From NCBI GenBank assembly GCA_903856875.1, contig CAIODE010000551.1:1-6178 (forward strand): a stretch of 6,178 nt of DNA. Reading direction: 5' to 3'. Below the pieces are notes generated by a model. The model saw only the letters and a list, made by a program, of their open reading frames with translations. It was not told the origin of the DNA and did no database searches. Position numbers and translations under genes: made by a program. The DNA comes from an uncultured Burkholderiales bacterium (GTDB lineage Bacteria > Pseudomonadota > Gammaproteobacteria > Burkholderiales > Burkholderiaceae_C). Positions 5,680-6,178 of the stretch are shown piece after piece (the stretch's first letter is position 1; every line of letters starts with the position of its first letter).

Positions 5680-6178
5680 TTAGGCCGTGACCCTGGCTAA
5701 AACCCGCAAATCTTTACCGATTAATTGTGTTTCTGTGTATTCGAGGGACAAGCCTTGTGACAAGTCTTCCAAAGGACCCCAATTCGCCATGCCTTGGCCG
5801 ATGCCTAAAAGCTTGGGGGCCAGATAGACCAAGAGCTCGTTAACGCAAGCTTCGCGAATGAGAGAGCCATTGAGTTTGTGGCCAGCTTCTACATGCAACT
5901 CATTCACTTCGCGCTTGGCCAAATCGGTCATCAGGGCTGGTAGGTCAACTTTGCCCTGTTCGTTGGGCAGCACCGTTATGTGGGCACCTAATGCTTCTAA
6001 GGCTGCTCTTTTTTCGAGATGGTCTTTTGCCGCGTAAATCCAAACTTGTCTGGGCGTGATTGCGCCTGGCAGGCTGTGTTGAAACAGCTTTGCCGATGGG
6101 GGTGTTTCCAATTGGCTGTCCACAATCACCAAATGCGGTATGCGAGGCGCAGCACCTAAGTTGGCGCAAAGTCGAAGA
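5680..6178 (-). CDS. ribD: RibD, C-terminal reductase domain (5' end cut by window edge)
   Basis: This is the 3' part of the bifunctional riboflavin enzyme RibD. The open frame runs without a stop to the right edge, giving 165 visible residues; the first whole codon is at 6177-6175. Only the C-terminal domain is present, which in the family reduces the ribosylamino side chain of the pyrimidine intermediate with NADPH. The N-terminal deaminase domain must lie beyond the window. Visible signatures are VIVDSQLETPPSAKLF near the start, HVEAGHKLNGSLI in the middle (family pattern E-x-G-x-x-L-x-G) and NELLVYLAPKLLG after it, followed by the usual closing strands. A TTG codon at 6132 could be mistaken for a start, but the homologous frame continues upstream of it. 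The gene ends with TAA, 30 nt before ribE. Family assignment is firm; whether the upstream deaminase domain is intact cannot be judged. Confidence 0.93.
   Translation of the reverse strand, partial: LRLCANLGAAPRIPHLVIVDSQLETPPSAKLFQHSLPGAITPRQVWIYAAKDHLEKRAALEALGAHITVLPNEQGKVDLPALMTDLAKREVNELHVEAGHKLNGSLIREACVNELLVYLAPKLLGIGQGMANWGPLEDLSQGLSLEYTETQLIGKDLRVLARVTA

Overview
The window carries nine tightly packed genes, all on the minus strand, so transcription runs from high to low coordinates. Gene order and protein sequences (TolA with an FAPPP N-terminal motif, a RibB fused to a degenerate RibA domain, ribE-ribB-ribH-nusB synteny) point to a betaproteobacterium, most likely Burkholderiales and perhaps Comamonadaceae-like. 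This placement is inferred from family resemblance, not from a search.

Layout in transcription order. The right edge cuts ribD, leaving only its C-terminal reductase domain. Then come ribE (riboflavin synthase), a ribB-type gene whose C-terminal GTP-cyclohydrolase-II-like domain has lost the zinc-binding cysteines (the RibBX architecture), and ribH (lumazine synthase). nusB (antitermination factor) follows, overlapping ribH by 4 bp. ybgC (hotdog acyl-CoA thioesterase) overlaps nusB by 4 bp, and tolQ overlaps ybgC by 4 bp. tolR follows after 18 nt and tolA after 75 nt. Spacing and overlaps suggest one continuous transcription unit joining riboflavin synthesis, nusB and the inner-membrane part of the Tol-Pal envelope system. 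No FMN riboswitch, promoter or clear intrinsic terminator was found inside the window.

The unusual part is the left 253 bases. Positions 1-70 are a perfect reverse complement of 184-253, and the inner sequence continues the pairing imperfectly, so 1-253 forms one giant hairpin. Its core (about 41-213) begins directly after the tolA stop codon. It looks like a small non-coding palindromic mobile element: paired GGGGTCAG octamers 15 bp apart in each arm. The outer 40 bp of each arm are the last 13 codons of tolA, give or take one base, so the tolA 3' end appears twice in opposite orientation. The left arm is cut by the window edge, so its full length is unknown. It may be a real inverted duplication or an assembly fold-back at a palindrome. 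tolB and pal, which usually follow tolA, are not in the window.

No RNA gene, CRISPR array or protein-coding mobile element was found. Apart from the hairpin, the region is ordinary conserved housekeeping sequence.
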